Assembly (NCBI RefSeq): GCF_000495815.1
Contig: NZ_AWGE01000008.1
Location: 1 to 64,000, forward strand
DNA length: 64,000 nucleotides
Direction of reading: 5' to 3'
From: Asticcacaulis sp. AC466
Lineage (GTDB): Bacteria > Pseudomonadota > Alphaproteobacteria > Caulobacterales > Caulobacteraceae
The notes beneath the pieces are model-generated. The model saw nothing but the letters and a program-made list of their open reading frames with translations, was not told the origin of the DNA and did no database searches. Each line of letters starts with the position of its first letter. Within the stretch, counting starts at the first letter, position 1. Shown here one piece after another: positions 42,877 to 51,473 of the stretch. The position numbers and the translations under genes were made by a program.

Positions 42877-44016
42877 ATGATTATTTCCGCCGCCACCGAT
42901 TATCGCGAAGCCGCCCGCCGCAAGCTGCCGCGCTTTCTGTTCGATTATCTCGACGGCGGGTCCTATGCGGAAATGACTCTGCGCAACAATGTCTCCGACC
43001 TGTCGTCTCTGGCCCTGCGTCAGCGGGTCCTGCGCAATGTGGCCGACCTGTCGCTGGAAACCGAGCTGTTCGGAGAAAAGATGGCCATGCCGGTGGCCCT
43101 GGCACCGGTCGGGCTGGGCGGCATGTATGCCCGGCGTGGTGAAGTGCAGGTGGCGAAGGCGGCGAAAAAGGCCAAAGTGCCCTATATCATCTCCACCGTC
43201 TCCTTGTGCCCGCTCGAGGAGATCGTCGAAAAATCGGGCTGCGACATCTGGTTTCAGCTCTATGTGCTAAAGGATCGCGGCTTCATGCGCCATGCCCTGG
43301 AACGGGCGCAGGCGCTGGGGGTTACCAAGCTGGTTTTCACGGTCGACATGCCGGTGCCGGGCGCGCGCTACCGCGACCGACATTCGGGCATGAGCGGCGA
43401 TTTTGGCCCGGTGCGCCGTATCGTACAGGCGATGCTGAAACCCGGCTGGGCGTGGGATGTCGGGGTCAAAGGCACGCCGCACGACCTGGGCAATGTCTCG
43501 AAATATCTCGGCAAGGCGACGGGGCTGGAAGACTATATCGGCTGGTTGGGGGCCAACTTCGATCCGAGCATTTCGTGGAAGGATCTGGAATGGATCCGCG
43601 ATGTCTGGAAGGGCCCGATGATCATCAAGGGCATACTCGATCCGGACGATGCCCGCGACGCGGTGCGGTTCGGGGCGGACGGTATTGTTGTATCGAACCA
43701 CGGTGGGCGGCAACTGGACGGGGCCTTGTCAACCTGCAAGGCCTTGCCGGCTATTGCGGACGCGGTCGGGGATCAACTGACCGTTCTGGCCGATTCCGGT
43801 ATCCGGACCGGTCTGGACGTGGTGCGTATGCTGGCCCTCGGGGCGAAGGGCGTGCTGCTGGGCCGGGCCTATATCTATGCCCTGGCCACCCATGGCGAGG
43901 CCGGGGTGACCAACCTGCTGGGCCTGATCGAAAAGGAAATGCGCACGGCTATGGCCCTGACCGGCGTCAAGTCCATTGCCGAAATCGACCGGTCCCTGCT
44001 GGCTGAGGTTCGATAA
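42877..44016 (+). CDS. lldD: FMN-dependent L-2-hydroxyacid dehydrogenase (LldD family)
   Basis: The 379-residue FMN TIM barrel has [54 protein letters not shown] and the active-site histidine His275 in [12 protein letters not shown], with Lys251 (IIKGIL). The length matches bacterial L-lactate dehydrogenase LldD. The family oxidises L-2-hydroxyacids to 2-oxoacids and hands electrons to the respiratory chain. In this locus two substrates make sense: L-lactate from L-fucose or L-rhamnose breakdown, and L-glycerate from L-galactose breakdown. It is the last gene of the operon, 4 bp from the convergent beta-helix gene. The enzyme family is firm; the substrate is inferred. Confidence 0.88.
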   Translation: MIISAATDYREAARRKLPRFLFDYLDGGSYAEMTLRNNVSDLSSLALRQRVLRNVADLSLETELFGEKMAMPVALAPVGLGGMYARRGEVQVAKAAKKAKVPYIISTVSLCPLEEIVEKSGCDIWFQLYVLKDRGFMRHALERAQALGVTKLVFTVDMPVPGARYRDRHSGMSGDFGPVRRIVQAMLKPGWAWDVGVKGTPHDLGNVSKYLGKATGLEDYIGWLGANFDPSISWKDLEWIRDVWKGPMIIKGILDPDDARDAVRFGADGIVVSNHGGRQLDGALSTCKALPAIADAVGDQLTVLADSGIRTGLDVVRMLALGAKGVLLGRAYIYALATHGEAGVTNLLGLIEKEMRTAMALTGVKSIAEIDRSLLAEVR

Positions 44017-44019
44017 GGG

Positions 44020-46047
44020 CTATTTCCGGACGCCTGCCTGATCGATGACGGTTTGCGCTGCGTCGGGCCAGTCCTTGTCAGGGACAAGGTGGTCGTCGGT
44101 GATCAGGTTCCCGGAGTCGGCGATCCAGCGCCCGCCGATACGGTTGCTGTCATGGAAATTGCCGGTGGCGGTATTCTGTGTCGTGATGCCGCGCGTGTAC
44201 TGGCGGCCCACCGTATTGGCATTGAGCCAGCGGCCGCGCGTTTCAATAACGTTGTTGGTGACGGTGATGAATTTCGAACCTTCGTCGAGATAGATGCCGA
44301 TGGCTTCGCCGATGCCGAAGACATGGTTGTCACGGATCACCGCGCCAGGATTGGCCGACAGATTGTAGATGGCGCCGCCATCCTTGTACCAGCTTTTGAC
44401 GCCATGCACCCGGTTGCCGGCCACCAGCGTGTTGCGCAGGGTAGTTGGCGTATCGTAGGCGGTGTTGGTTTCATAGCCTTTTTGATTGTCGCGATAGTTG
44501 GGATTGCCGCCGGCGTCGTTATAGCCCCAGCCCCAGCCAATATCGATGGCGTCGTAAGGCGCTTCGGAAATGTCATTATGGGTGATCTGCGCCCCGTCGA
44601 TATAGGTGGTCAGGATGGCGGCGCCTTCTTTGTAGTCCTGGCTAACGTTGCTGATGACATTGTTGTCTATAACGATCCGGGCATTGATCAGGCGCGGATC
44701 GGAGGGGTGGTGCGCGTCGGCACGGACACCGCCGGCCATGACCGCGCCGCCCGACAGGCCGGTGAAGCGATTGCCGGTAACGGTGATGTCCTGCGCGGCC
44801 AGTCCCGCACCGCTGAGGTTGGCGGTGTCGTCATTGCCGATGCCGAGACCGATCTGGCCCAGTTGCGAAAACTGATTATTTTCAAAGCGAATATGCCGAG
44901 CGGCCGCGACCTGGACGGCGGCGGGCATTTGGTGCCACCTCTGGCGCATGGCTTCGAATTCCGGGCAGCCCCAGCCGCAGGTCTTGTAGGCGTCCGCCGG
45001 TCGCTTGGTGGCCACGTCCTTCAGGTAGGCGGCGCTTTGCTGGCTGGCGTAGCCGGTGGGCGCGGAGGGACCGGTCCATGACGAATAGGAGAAGCGCAGG
45101 CCCTTGAAGGTCAGGTTGCGCACCGGCGCGTCCAGCGTACCGGAAATGCTGACCAGGGTTTCCAGGCGCGGCAGGGTAACGGTCAAGGCCTTGATGTCCG
45201 CATCCTCGGCGATACGGACGTACAGCTTGCCCGCCTCGGGGTCTATAAACCACTGATAGGGATTGGAATGCCACTGGTTGGTCACGCCAAACAGCTCCGG
45301 CGCATTGACCAGGAACAGGCGGGAATCGTCGGGGAAGATCGGCGAGGAGAGGGTGTCGTAGCCCCAGGTGTTATTGTCCCATGATGGTTGCTGCATGGTG
45401 ACGGTCTTGCCGTCGATGCTTTTCACCGGCGCGTAGCGGTCGGTGAAGAAGCCGGTCATTTCCATTTCCAGACGCGACGGATGCTTGATATCGGCAATAT
45501 AGGCCAGGTCAGGATTTTTGATGACGAATCCGGTGGCGGTAAAATCGATATCGTGCGCCTTTATTTCAATCTTCGGGCGTTCGGCCAGCACGCCGTCGAT
45601 CCAGAGCTGACGCGACTCCAGGCCCTTCGGGACATCGGCGACATAGACGAAGGTCTTGGCATCCACCAGCGTGAAACCGGTGACATTCATACCGCCCGAC
45701 AGCATGGGTTTGGCCTTTGGCGTAGCCTGCCATGAGACCGTATGCGTGCCTTGGCCGCCGTCGGCGGCGGTGAAGACAAGGGGCGCGGTCAGGCTATAGA
45801 CACCGTCGGCGAGACTGACGGTCACATCACGGGACGTATTGACTGCGCGCACCGCCGCCTGAGCACGCGGCAGGGTCTTGAAGGGGGCCTTGGCGCTGCC
45901 GTCGCCGTTGTCATTGCCGATGGGGGAGACATGAATTTGAACGGCGGTCGCCGTCTTGGCCTTGGTGCGGGCTAGAGAGGCAGCTGGGTGGAAGGCCAGG
46001 CAGGCAGCCAAGACAAGGAGTGGTGCGGCGCGGCTGGCATATGACAT
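44020..46047 (-). CDS. Exported right-handed beta-helix protein, GH141-like (candidate alpha-L-fucosidase)
   Basis: A 675-residue exported protein (signal MSYASRAAPLLVLAACLAFH, then AASLA). HVSPIGNDNGDGSAKAPFKT opens a parallel beta-helix whose N-terminal inserts (LSGGMNVTGFTLVDAKTFVY, SRQLWIDGVLAERPK) and coils (FENNQFSQLGQIGLGIGNDD, GNRFTGLSGGAVMAGG, YDAIDIGWGWGYND, YKDGGAIYNLSANPG) resemble family GH141, which includes alpha-L-fucosidase on rhamnogalacturonan-II and xylanase. It is a close paralogue of 58451-60568. AGGGAATGCCAG precedes the start and operator B sits 19 bp upstream. Family membership was judged by eye and could instead be an uncharacterised beta-helix group. Confidence 0.68.
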   Translation of the reverse strand: MSYASRAAPLLVLAACLAFHPAASLARTKAKTATAVQIHVSPIGNDNGDGSAKAPFKTLPRAQAAVRAVNTSRDVTVSLADGVYSLTAPLVFTAADGGQGTHTVSWQATPKAKPMLSGGMNVTGFTLVDAKTFVYVADVPKGLESRQLWIDGVLAERPKIEIKAHDIDFTATGFVIKNPDLAYIADIKHPSRLEMEMTGFFTDRYAPVKSIDGKTVTMQQPSWDNNTWGYDTLSSPIFPDDSRLFLVNAPELFGVTNQWHSNPYQWFIDPEAGKLYVRIAEDADIKALTVTLPRLETLVSISGTLDAPVRNLTFKGLRFSYSSWTGPSAPTGYASQQSAAYLKDVATKRPADAYKTCGWGCPEFEAMRQRWHQMPAAVQVAAARHIRFENNQFSQLGQIGLGIGNDDTANLSGAGLAAQDITVTGNRFTGLSGGAVMAGGVRADAHHPSDPRLINARIVIDNNVISNVSQDYKEGAAILTTYIDGAQITHNDISEAPYDAIDIGWGWGYNDAGGNPNYRDNQKGYETNTAYDTPTTLRNTLVAGNRVHGVKSWYKDGGAIYNLSANPGAVIRDNHVFGIGEAIGIYLDEGSKFITVTNNVIETRGRWLNANTVGRQYTRGITTQNTATGNFHDSNRIGGRWIADSGNLITDDHLVPDKDWPDAAQTVIDQAGVRK

Positions 46048-46065
46048 CTGGCATTCCCTAAAATT

Positions 46066-46113
46066 ATATGATGTATTATGTTTTAGCCTATGGCACGCAC
46101 GCCCTCAGGTCAA
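46066..46113 (-). promoter_or_regulatory. Promoter and operator site B of the GH141-like gene
   Basis: On the minus strand: TTGACC (46113-46108), 17 bp, TAGGCT (46090-46085), AAAAC, then operator ATAATACATCATAT (46079-46066), then the Shine-Dalgarno and ATG 46047. The expected transcription start falls inside the operator. Confidence 0.65.
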
Positions 46114-46116
46114 TTG

Positions 46117-46146
46117 AAAAGGGCCTCCGGATCGCTCCGGAGGCCC
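46117..46146 (-). terminator. Rho-independent terminator of the FAH-hydrolase gene
   Basis: Perfect 11-bp stem GGGCCTCCGGA (46121-46131) and TCCGGAGGCCC (46136-46146) with loop TCGC. On the minus strand it is followed by TTTT. It lies 14 bp after the stop at 46161. Confidence 0.85.
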
Positions 46147-46160
46147 TGATTGCTTTATAA

Positions 46161-47006
46161 TTAGGCGGCGCCGACGGTCTGTTTCTGCGACCCCAGGCCC
46201 TCAATGCCCAGTTCCATGACATCGCCGACATTGAGATAGATCGGGTCCGGCTTCTGGCCGAGGCCGACGCCCGGCGGCGTGCCGGTCGAAATCACGTCGC
46301 CCGGATGCAGGCTCATGAACTGAGAGACATAGTGGACCAGGAAGGCGGGCTTGAAGACCATGGTGGCCGTCGATCCGTTCTGGAACCGCTTGCCGTTCAC
46401 GTCCAACCACATCTTGAGATTGGTGACATCGCCGGCTTCGTCCTTTGTGACCAGCCACGGGCCGATGGGGCCAAAGGTGTCGCACCCCTTGCCCTTGTCC
46501 CAGGTGCCGCCGCGCTCCGTCTGGAAATTGCGTTCGGACACGTCATTGATGGTGCAGTAACCGGCAACATAATCGAGCGCCTCGGCTTCCGACACGTAGG
46601 ACGCCTTTTTGCCGATAACGAGACCGAGTTCGACTTCCCAGTCGAGCTTGGTTGAACCGCGTGGCTTCAGCACTTCGTCGTTCGGGCCGATGATGGCGGA
46701 TGTCGCCTTCATGAACAGGACGGGTTCATCGGGGACAGGCAGGTTGGATTCGGCGGCGTGGTCGGCATAGTTCAGGCCGATGCAGATAAACTTGCCCACC
46801 CGCGCGACGCACGGACCATAGCGCGAACCGGCCGGAGCCAGCGGCAGGTTGGCGGGGTCGATGGCGGCGATTTTGGCCAGGCCGGCGTCGGACAGGGTGT
46901 CGCCGGCGATGTCGTCAACCACGCCGGACAGGTCGCGGATCCGGCCATCGGCATCGAGCAGGCCGGGTTTTTCCGAGCCCGACGGGCCGAAGCGAAGCAA
47001 TTTCAT
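46161..47006 (-). CDS. FAH-family hydrolase, 2,4-diketo-3-deoxy-L-fuconate/rhamnonate hydrolase-like
   Basis: The 281-residue fumarylacetoacetate-hydrolase-fold protein has an N-terminal lid (MKLLRFGPSGSEKPGLLDAD) and core KFICIGLNYADHAAES, metal ligands in LDWEVELGLVIGKKA and CTINDVSERNFQ, and KGCDTFGPIGPWLVTKDE. The combination with the SDR encoded just upstream (2-keto-3-deoxy-L-sugar-acid 4-dehydrogenase type) marks the last step of the oxidative L-fucose/L-rhamnose route, cleaving a 2,4-diketo-3-deoxy acid to pyruvate plus L-lactate. With an L-galactose-derived substrate the C3 product would be L-glycerate. It is followed by a strong terminator. Other FAH-family activities cannot be excluded without the context. 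Confidence 0.83.
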   Translation of the reverse strand: MKLLRFGPSGSEKPGLLDADGRIRDLSGVVDDIAGDTLSDAGLAKIAAIDPANLPLAPAGSRYGPCVARVGKFICIGLNYADHAAESNLPVPDEPVLFMKATSAIIGPNDEVLKPRGSTKLDWEVELGLVIGKKASYVSEAEALDYVAGYCTINDVSERNFQTERGGTWDKGKGCDTFGPIGPWLVTKDEAGDVTNLKMWLDVNGKRFQNGSTATMVFKPAFLVHYVSQFMSLHPGDVISTGTPPGVGLGQKPDPIYLNVGDVMELGIEGLGSQKQTVGAA

Positions 47007-47148
47007 CTTGAATATCTTTCCCAGTGAAGGCGATTTTGACAGAGAGGGGCGTATTACAGCATCACGTCAAAAAAGTGGATGCCCCTTTTGAAAACAACTT
47101 GCCTATTTAAAACAGGCCGGCCATTCGCAGGCTGATTGGCGTTTAGCG

Positions 47149-47874
47149 TCAGTTCAACCAGCCGCCATCGATAATGTGCGCCTGACCGGTGGTGAACCGC
47201 GATTCGTCCGACGCAAGATAGACGGCAAAGGCCGCTAGTTCCTCGGGTGTGCCGAAACGGCCCTGAGGTTGGCGGGCCAGGAAGGCGGCGCGGCCTTTTT
47301 CGTAGTCGCCAGTGTCGCGCATCCTTTGTTGCAGGGACGGGGTTTCGATCGTGCCGGGACAGATGGCGTTGCAACGGATGCCGTGGGCGACATAATCGGC
47401 GGCGACCGACTTGGTCAGGCCGACCACGGCCGCCTTTGAGGCGCCGTAGGCGAGGCGGTTGGCAACGCCCTTGAACGCGGCGACGCTGGCCATATTGATG
47501 ATAGAACCGTTCTGACGCGCCAGCATGCCGGGCAGAAAGGCCTTAATGGTGTGGAACATGGCCGTGACGTTGATATCAAAGCTGAACTGCCAGGCCGCGG
47601 CGTCGGTGGTCAATACCGTACCGGCGTGGACATAGCCGGCGCAGTTGTACAGAACGTCGACATCCGGGAATTCCTCAGCGAGCGCAGCAATGGCCGCTGG
47701 ATCCGTGGCGTCAAGCTGGCGGCAGATTGCCCCCTCAAGGCCCGCCAGGGTTTCCAGCTTTACGTCGGTTGCGATAACCGTGGCCCCCTCGGCGATAAAC
47801 GCTTCGGCGGCGGCGCGGCCCATGCCTTGTCCGGCGGCGGTGATAAAGGCGGTTTTGCCCGACAGGCGTCCCAT
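47149..47874 (-). CDS. SDR, 2-keto-3-deoxy-L-fuconate (or L-rhamnonate) 4-dehydrogenase-like
   Basis: The 241-residue SDR has the motif FITAAGQGMGRAAAEAFIAE, short beta2-Asp (ATDVKLE, NAD-type), LYNCAGYVHAGTVLTTD, IINMASVAAFKGVANRLAYG, YGASKAAVVGLTKSVA, CNAICPGTIETPSL and FTTGQAHIIDGGWLN. This pattern (NRLAYGASKAAV, IRCNAICPGTIETPSL) is typical of the 4-dehydrogenase in oxidative 6-deoxy-L-sugar pathways. The FAH hydrolase lies 142 bp downstream on the same strand and would act on its diketo product. Operator C lies 17 bp before the ATG. Confidence 0.85.
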   Translation of the reverse strand: MGRLSGKTAFITAAGQGMGRAAAEAFIAEGATVIATDVKLETLAGLEGAICRQLDATDPAAIAALAEEFPDVDVLYNCAGYVHAGTVLTTDAAAWQFSFDINVTAMFHTIKAFLPGMLARQNGSIINMASVAAFKGVANRLAYGASKAAVVGLTKSVAADYVAHGIRCNAICPGTIETPSLQQRMRDTGDYEKGRAAFLARQPQGRFGTPEELAAFAVYLASDESRFTTGQAHIIDGGWLN

Positions 47875-47890
47875 GGCTTACTCCAAATAT

Positions 47891-47938
47891 ATCATATGTA
47901 TTATGTTTTGGTTTAGCGGCGCACAGGTGCTGTGTCAA
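47891..47938 (-). promoter_or_regulatory. Promoter and operator site C of the SDR-FAH operon
   Basis: On the minus strand: TTGACA (47938-47933), 17 bp, TAAACC (47915-47910), AAAAC, then operator ATAATACATATGAT (47904-47891) and GGAG before ATG 47874. Same geometry as site B. Confidence 0.68.
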
Positions 47939-47972
47939 TTGGATTTGCGGGCGAAAAACGGCGCGGACGGTC

Positions 47973-48009
47973 AAAAAAAGCCCGCAGAGTCCATAAGGAC
48001 GCTGCGGGC
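47973..48009 (-). terminator. Rho-independent terminator of the sugar-locus TonB receptor
   Basis: GCCCGCAG (47980-47987) pairs with CTGCGGGC (48002-48009). Inside, GTCC-ataa-GGAC extends the stem after one mismatch. On the minus strand it runs into TTTTTTT. It lies about 105 bp after the receptor stop. Confidence 0.85.
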
Positions 48010-48113
48010 CAAGAAACCTCTGTTTCCCAAAGCGGCCAACGGGTGAAGCCGCTTCGGGGACGCAACAGGAGGTGGAACCTCAAGATCGGGAGGAGAGTTG
48101 AGGCGGGGAAGAG

Positions 48114-50822
48114 CTAGTAGCGGAAGCGGACTCCGAAGGCGACGCGCTTGCCGGTGGTGCGGTATTCCTTGGTGCGGTCCGGTGTAACCGAGTAGATGAA
48201 CTCGTTCTCGTCGGTCAGGTTGAGGCCGTCCAGGTAAACGCTGAAGTGGTCGTTGATGTCGTAGGACAGGCTGGCGTCCAACTGGCCGTAGGCATCGAAA
48301 TATTCCGGCTCGCCGTTCCGGCCCGAAGCGACCTGCAGGAACTTGTCGCGCCAGGTGTAGGCGAGACGTGCCTGGATCGGACCCTTTTCATAAAAACCGA
48401 TCAGGCTATAGCTGTACTTCGACAGGCCTTCCAGGCCGTAGGACACATTAGCCACGGTGTTGGTGTAGTTGGCGTTCGACTCTGCGTAGGTGAAGCTGGT
48501 CTGCACGCCCAAGCCGTCGAATGGCGCCGGCAAATTGCCGAAGACCTGGCGGTAGCCCAGTTCCATGCCCTTGACGACCGCGCCCTTGCCGTTGGTCGGT
48601 ACGGTGACCTGGAAGGTGACCTGATCGACCTTTTGCGGCGTCGTCGTCAGGGTGACGAACGAGTCGATATTCTTGTAGAAGGCTGAGAAAGTAAGGGCCG
48701 ACAACTTGTCGAAATACCATTCCAGCCCGCCTTCGATCTGCGAGGCACGGAACGGCTGAAGGTCTGGATTGCCACGCTTGATCGTTTCGTTGCCGGGATT
48801 GGTCTGGATGGACTGTTTCGGCGATAGGTCGGAAAGGGTCGGGCGGGTGATGACACGTGACGCCGAGAAGCGGGCGATCAGTTCGTCGGTCAGGTTGAGG
48901 CGAGCGTTCAGCGACGGCAGGATATCGGTGTACTTGCCTTCGAAGCTGACCGGCACGACGCCGGACACGGTGATGATGTTCTGGCCCGCCCCGTTAGGTA
49001 CAGCGCTGAGCACGGTTTGCGACGCACCAGACGAGGTATATTTGGTGTCTTCGACACGGACACCGACATTGATCGCCAAGGGCATGTTGCCGAGATCGGC
49101 GCGGATGTCGCTCATCAGGTAGCCGATCAGGACCTTTTCATCGACGACCGAAGATCCGGCCGGATCGAAGCGGCCCGGGGCGAAGGCCTTGCCGTCTTGG
49201 GCGGCAAATTGGGCCACCTGCTGGATGACGGCCAGCGGATCGTAGGCCACCCAATCACGGATGATGTTGCCGCTATGGCTGGCGAAGAAATCCATGTTCG
49301 TGTTGGAGAACAGGGACTGCGGTAGGACACGGTCAGAACCGCAATAGGCGCATTGTTCGCCACCGGGCGTCGAGTTGGTGGTGATGGTCTTTGTGCGGTT
49401 TTCGCTGGCGATGCCGCCATACAGGGTGACATTGCCTTCTGGCGACCACTTGCCGTCGATCTTGAACTCGTTGGTTTCGTCGTCGATGTCCGAACCGCCG
49501 CCCCAGATATAGTAGTGGGCCGTGATGCCCTGCGGGTTGGTCGAGGCGTTGGAATAGTTCGGCGACGTGAAGCCGTAATCATAGATCGGGCTGCCTGAGC
49601 GACGATCGAACCACAGATCCATATTCTTGCGGCGGATGGTCGTGAAGTAGTCGTTCTCCTTGCCACGGCGTTCGGCCTTCGAGGTCGAGGCGTCGAAGCT
49701 CAGGGTCAGGGTGTCGGTTACCTTCCAGGCGGCGTTCAGGCCGACCATCGAGGTGGTGACATTGCGCGTATCGTGTTGCAGGATCTGATCGACCGTACCG
49801 CCGGTATAGCGTTGGTACACGGCTTCCTTGCCCTGGACGACCTGCTCCACCAGCGTGCCGCCGGAAAAGTCATAGGCGAGACCGGTCTGGTCTTCGGTGA
49901 TTTTAGCCTTGGAATACAGGCTGTCGAGGGTCAGAGTCAGGTTTTCGACAGGCTTCCATTGGACCGAGGCGTTGAGGCCGGCCATGCTCTTCTTGCGCAC
50001 GAAGAAGAAGGGCGACAGGTTGGACGGCATGGAAATCTTGCTGAACGGCGCCACGTTCGGGCCGACGCGGGCACCGACGACCCCGCCCGACGTATAGTAG
50101 CTGTCGGTCGATGAGCGGTAGACGTGACCGGCGCCAATGGTGAATTCATCGTCACGGACGGTCTGGTCCATGTAGGAGGCCGATAAGGCGACGCCCAGGG
50201 TGCGGTCGCGGTTGCGCCAGCTCATGACGGCCGAGGCTTCCGGGTTGTTGGTGTCGGCCAGTTCGGCATGGGAGGAACCGACGGAACCGGCCAGCATGAA
50301 GGTCTTGGTCTGATCGAGTGGGCGCAGGGTGCGGACATCGACCGTCGCGCCGATCGACGCGCCGTTGATGTTGGCCTGGGGCGACTTATAGACGTCGGCG
50401 CCGGCGATCAGTTCCGACGGCAGGACGTCGAAGGAGAATTCGCGGCCGTTATTGTCGGTGGCCAGCGTGCGGCCGTTGACAGTGACCGCATTGAACTTCG
50501 GTCCGAAGCCGCGCACCGAGATGTAGCGGCCTTCGCCGCGGTTGCGTTCGATGGTCACGCCGGGGATGCGTTGCAGCGATTCGGCGACGTTCTGGTCGGG
50601 TAGTTTGCCGAGGTCTTCGGCGGCAATCGAGTCGACCGAATTGATGGCGGCTTTCTTGATGTCGAGCGCCGCTTTGATGGAGCGTCGGATGCCGCGCACC
50701 GTGACGATGGTTTCATCGGCAGGCGCCGTCGCTGTGGTCTCCTGGGCGGCTGCGAAGCCGGGCGAAGACAATACGGCGGCGGACATGGCTGTGGCGGCCA
50801 ATAAGAGCAATTTCCTGGACAT
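48114..50822 (-). CDS. TonB-dependent receptor of the carbohydrate locus
   Basis: A 902-residue outer-membrane importer: signal peptide (LLLLAATAMSAAVLSSPGFA), plug beginning IVTVRGIRRSIKAALDIKKA and continuing LGKLPDQNVAESLQRIPGVT and YISVRGFGPKFNAVTVNGRT, then a beta-barrel ending RTTGKRVAFGVRFRY. This receptor class is common in Caulobacter- and Sphingomonas-type bacteria for oligosaccharide uptake, without SusD or STN. It is unrelated in its plug to the two receptors at 14-24 kb. AAGGAAACC before the ATG sets the start; TTGACA-N17-TAGTGT and operator-like sites lie upstream. It probably brings pectic oligosaccharides into the periplasm. Confidence 0.9.
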   Translation of the reverse strand: MSRKLLLLAATAMSAAVLSSPGFAAAQETTATAPADETIVTVRGIRRSIKAALDIKKAAINSVDSIAAEDLGKLPDQNVAESLQRIPGVTIERNRGEGRYISVRGFGPKFNAVTVNGRTLATDNNGREFSFDVLPSELIAGADVYKSPQANINGASIGATVDVRTLRPLDQTKTFMLAGSVGSSHAELADTNNPEASAVMSWRNRDRTLGVALSASYMDQTVRDDEFTIGAGHVYRSSTDSYYTSGGVVGARVGPNVAPFSKISMPSNLSPFFFVRKKSMAGLNASVQWKPVENLTLTLDSLYSKAKITEDQTGLAYDFSGGTLVEQVVQGKEAVYQRYTGGTVDQILQHDTRNVTTSMVGLNAAWKVTDTLTLSFDASTSKAERRGKENDYFTTIRRKNMDLWFDRRSGSPIYDYGFTSPNYSNASTNPQGITAHYYIWGGGSDIDDETNEFKIDGKWSPEGNVTLYGGIASENRTKTITTNSTPGGEQCAYCGSDRVLPQSLFSNTNMDFFASHSGNIIRDWVAYDPLAVIQQVAQFAAQDGKAFAPGRFDPAGSSVVDEKVLIGYLMSDIRADLGNMPLAINVGVRVEDTKYTSSGASQTVLSAVPNGAGQNIITVSGVVPVSFEGKYTDILPSLNARLNLTDELIARFSASRVITRPTLSDLSPKQSIQTNPGNETIKRGNPDLQPFRASQIEGGLEWYFDKLSALTFSAFYKNIDSFVTLTTTPQKVDQVTFQVTVPTNGKGAVVKGMELGYRQVFGNLPAPFDGLGVQTSFTYAESNANYTNTVANVSYGLEGLSKYSYSLIGFYEKGPIQARLAYTWRDKFLQVASGRNGEPEYFDAYGQLDASLSYDINDHFSVYLDGLNLTDENEFIYSVTPDRTKEYRTTGKRVAFGVRFRY

Positions 50823-51473
50823 GGTTTCCTTCCTTGATCGCCCCTTGTGGTCGGAGCTGATGAGGTAACACTATTGCAACATAATATGTGTGTCAAATTA
50901 TCATCATATGTCCGACAATATGGATTTTGATTATGCCGTTGGGTGTGACGCGCGCATGGCGTGGTCTGATGACAAAATGGGTCCATGGGTCATGACGGCC
51001 CCTGACGTTTCCTGAACGCCGGGGTCTGCGCCCCGATCGCCTTCTGCATTTGGGTTTTAGCCTTAGCCACGCCGCCGATTCCGCCGGGAGCCGGCGAAAG
51101 CTAGGGCATGGCAATAGAGGCATATCGCCCGTCAGTATTGTAACATGAAATTTTCGCAATACATCATCACGCAGACGAAAAAAGAGGCGGTTTGACGTGG
51201 TTGTCGACGAGTTTCCCGCTCAGCGATAGCCTCTATCTGTCAAGGAATACCCAGGCTTGTGATTGTCTTTTTGCGCCGAGGCGAAAGGGTTTTGGGGTTG
51301 TGACCAAATGATCACATTTATGATTTGAATTTTTGGAAATGCATCATTTAATGATTTAATTTGATGTTTTCGATAAATAATTGTCTGAGTTAATGGGTGG
51401 CTTTTGCCATAAAAAAGCCGCCTCCGGTGCGGGGCCGAAGGCGGTAGGGACGTATGGGTAGGGGAATCGAACC
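50823..51473. other. Long intergenic region with promoter and operator-like sites; no gene recognised
   Basis: Minus-strand promoter for the TonB gene: TTGACA (50896-50891), 17 bp, TAGTGT (50873-50868). Operator-like site D, ATAATATGTGTGTC (50881-50894), overlaps its -35 and spacer. A weaker match, AATTATCATCATAT, is at 50896-50909. Site H (GCAATACATCATCA, 51156-51169; 10 of 14 to site B) is further out. The region 51290-51400 is strongly A/T-rich. No plausible coding frame; the short frames present have arginine-rich, shadow-like composition. Confidence 0.6.
51411..51444 (-). terminator. Rho-independent terminator of the MFS gene
   Basis: CCGCCT (51418-51423) pairs with AGGCGG (51439-51444), with additional CCGG/CCGA pairing inside. 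On the minus strand it is followed by TTTTTT (complement of 51416-51411). It lies 30 bp after the MFS stop. Confidence 0.8.

Noticed and set aside
44053-45081. 342-codon open frame on the plus strand (a similar one is at 58625-59638)
   Set aside because: Both are antisense to the two GH141-like paralogues. Their mutual similarity simply reflects the similarity of the real genes on the other strand.
46161-47006. Assignment of the FAH-family gene to tyrosine catabolism (fumarylacetoacetase or maleylpyruvate hydrolase)
   Set aside because: The upstream SDR, the shared operator and the nearby lactonase and dehydratase genes fit the 2,4-diketo-3-deoxy sugar-acid hydrolase much better; no homogentisate genes are present.
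50893-51159. 88-codon minus-strand frame upstream of the TonB receptor
   Set aside because: Arginine-rich composition, no Shine-Dalgarno and no homology recognised; it covers the promoter and operator region.
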